6,125 nucleotides of DNA, taken from contig JANXYW010000431.1 of the NCBI GenBank assembly GCA_025355835.1, positions 1 through 6,125 on the forward strand. Direction: 5' to 3'. Each line of letters begins with the position of its first letter. The stretch's first letter is position 1. Made by a program: the position numbers and the translations under genes. Of the stretch, positions 5,345 to 6,125 are shown piece by piece. The notes beneath the pieces are model-generated. The model was not told the origin of the DNA and ran no database searches. It saw only the letters and a list, made by a program, of their open reading frames with translations. Origin of the DNA: Chloroflexota bacterium. GTDB taxonomy: Bacteria > Chloroflexota > Dehalococcoidia > DSTF01 > JACRBR01.

Positions 5345-6125
5345 GTGACGCGTATTGTCGTTGCCCTCGCCGTGCTGTGCTCCATCGTCGCCGCAGCATT
5401 TTTCACGATCGACTCGTTCGGCACGCGCGGCCAGCATACGGCCGAAGCCGTCGGCCCGAGCGCGCCGTATCAGATGGCGATGGACACCGACGCGACAGCG
5501 CCCGGCATCCAGTCGACGCGCAACGTCAGTGGCACCGCCGACTTCACCGCGGCGCTTTGGGTCAACTTGGTCGGATCAACGCCTTATGCGGCGTATCAAT
5601 GGGAGTTCGAGTTTCCAGATGGCTCTCTGTCTTACCAGGGTGGTCTTACTGAGAATTCTGGAGCTACCGGATTCACTACGTGCTTGCTCCCACAAGTCAA
5701 CAACCCGGCCCTTCACGCCGGCTACACCGCTGTCCGGTATGGGGGCTGCTTAGCGCCGCAAAGCTTCTCCACCACATACGTCGGTCAGACCACGACGTTC
5801 AAACTCAAGTGCCTGACCGACGGAACGTTCAACGTCCGTCTTCTCGACCTGTCCGACGACGCTTTCTTTGGTACGAGCTTGTTGGATCAAGTCGCCAACA
5901 ACCTCAATACAGGTAGTTCCGACATGACTATCGTTTGCAGTAACACCAGCGGCCCACAGCCAACGAACACACCGGCACCGACGCCCACGCCGCTACCGAT
6001 ATTCAACAGTGTCAGCCGGATGGCGCTTGACGCCGTCGGTGACCATTCGGGATTGCAGGCGGTCCGCAATGTTTGGGGAAGCGGTTCATTTGCCATGGGC
6101 GTGTGGATCACGGATATCAGTGCGC
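5345..6125 (+). CDS. Exported protein with cohesin-like repeats and Pro/Thr linker (C-terminus beyond window)
   Basis: I do not recognise a specific family. The 260 visible residues begin MTRIVVALAVLCSIVAAAFF, a signal peptide or N-terminal anchor. Residues 44-200 form a first module: MAMDTDATAPGIQSTRNVSG, strand-like AYQWEFEF (83-90), then TTTFKLKCLTDGTFNVRLLDLSDDAFFGTSLL (149-180). The strand order and the late 'G-x-F-x-V-x-L' segment recall cohesin-like or Ig-like beta-sandwiches. Cysteines 113, 135, 156 and 198 may form disulfides outside the cell. A linker rich in Pro and Thr (about 203-218, TNTPAPTPTPLP) leads to a second module beginning MALDAVGDHSGLQAVRNVWG (226-245), clearly homologous to residues 44-63. 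A surface or secreted adhesive or scaffolding role is inferred. Synonymous codons are less G+C-rich than in the operon. The gene is divergent from rpmH and has its own putative promoter. Confidence 0.75.
   Translation, partial: MTRIVVALAVLCSIVAAAFFTIDSFGTRGQHTAEAVGPSAPYQMAMDTDATAPGIQSTRNVSGTADFTAALWVNLVGSTPYAAYQWEFEFPDGSLSYQGGLTENSGATGFTTCLLPQVNNPALHAGYTAVRYGGCLAPQSFSTTYVGQTTTFKLKCLTDGTFNVRLLDLSDDAFFGTSLLDQVANNLNTGSSDMTIVCSNTSGPQPTNTPAPTPTPLPIFNSVSRMALDAVGDHSGLQAVRNVWGSGSFAMGVWITDISA

Noticed and set aside
4989..5399. Minus-strand open frame of 136 codons across rpmH and its upstream region
   Set aside because: It is out of frame with the unmistakable L34 sequence, covers the promoter region and shows no recognisable domain.
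1..6125. CRISPR arrays, tRNAs, insertion sequences, defence or toxin-antitoxin genes
   Set aside because: I looked for these and found no repeat-spacer pattern, cloverleaf, transposase motif or inverted terminal repeats.

Overview
The window is about 62-65% G+C by eye. It holds a compact minus-strand operon, read from right to left, and one divergent plus-strand gene at the right edge. The order rpmH, rnpA, yidD, a lipoprotein gene, yidC, jag/khpB, a PfkB-type sugar kinase gene and parA is a variant of the cluster that flanks the replication origin in many bacteria. The short YidC has no large periplasmic domain, which points to a monoderm. Together with the high G+C and a secreted protein with a Pro/Thr-rich linker, this suggests Chloroflexota (perhaps the Dehalococcoidia side). 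That assignment is an inference; an actinobacterium-like host is not excluded.

Layout. Positions 1-419 hold the N-terminal half of parA, cut by the left edge. Positions 416-1264 hold a PfkB-family kinase, 1270-1998 jag/khpB, 1973-2902 yidC and 2915-4285 (or 4327) a PQQ-type beta-propeller lipoprotein. Positions 4324-4569 hold yidD, 4566-4928 rnpA and 4975-5118 rpmH. Positions 5119-5344 are a divergent intergenic region with a plausible promoter for each side. From 5345 to the right edge runs a GTG-started exported protein that looks like cohesin-type repeats. Overlaps of 4 or 26 bp, or gaps below about 50 bp, link all eight minus-strand genes, so a single transcript from the rpmH promoter is the simplest reading.

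The most notable feature is a pair of perfect 16-bp ParB-binding sites (parS) 51 bp apart at the 5' end of the lipoprotein gene. The one at 4256-4271 lies inside the coding sequence under either start, where it encodes Asn-Val-Ser-Arg-Glu-Thr. The other lies either in the yidD-lipoprotein gap or, if the upstream GTG is used, in frame in the same leader. With parA in the same operon, this marks the chromosome-partition centre. parB is expected just beyond the left edge but is not visible.

Functionally, the operon joins ribosome and tRNA maturation (L34, RNase P protein), membrane-protein insertion (YidD, YidC and perhaps the propeller lipoprotein), RNA binding (KhpB/Jag) and chromosome segregation (ParA). 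Neither dnaA nor a recognisable DnaA-box cluster is present on the far side of rpmH, where both are often found.
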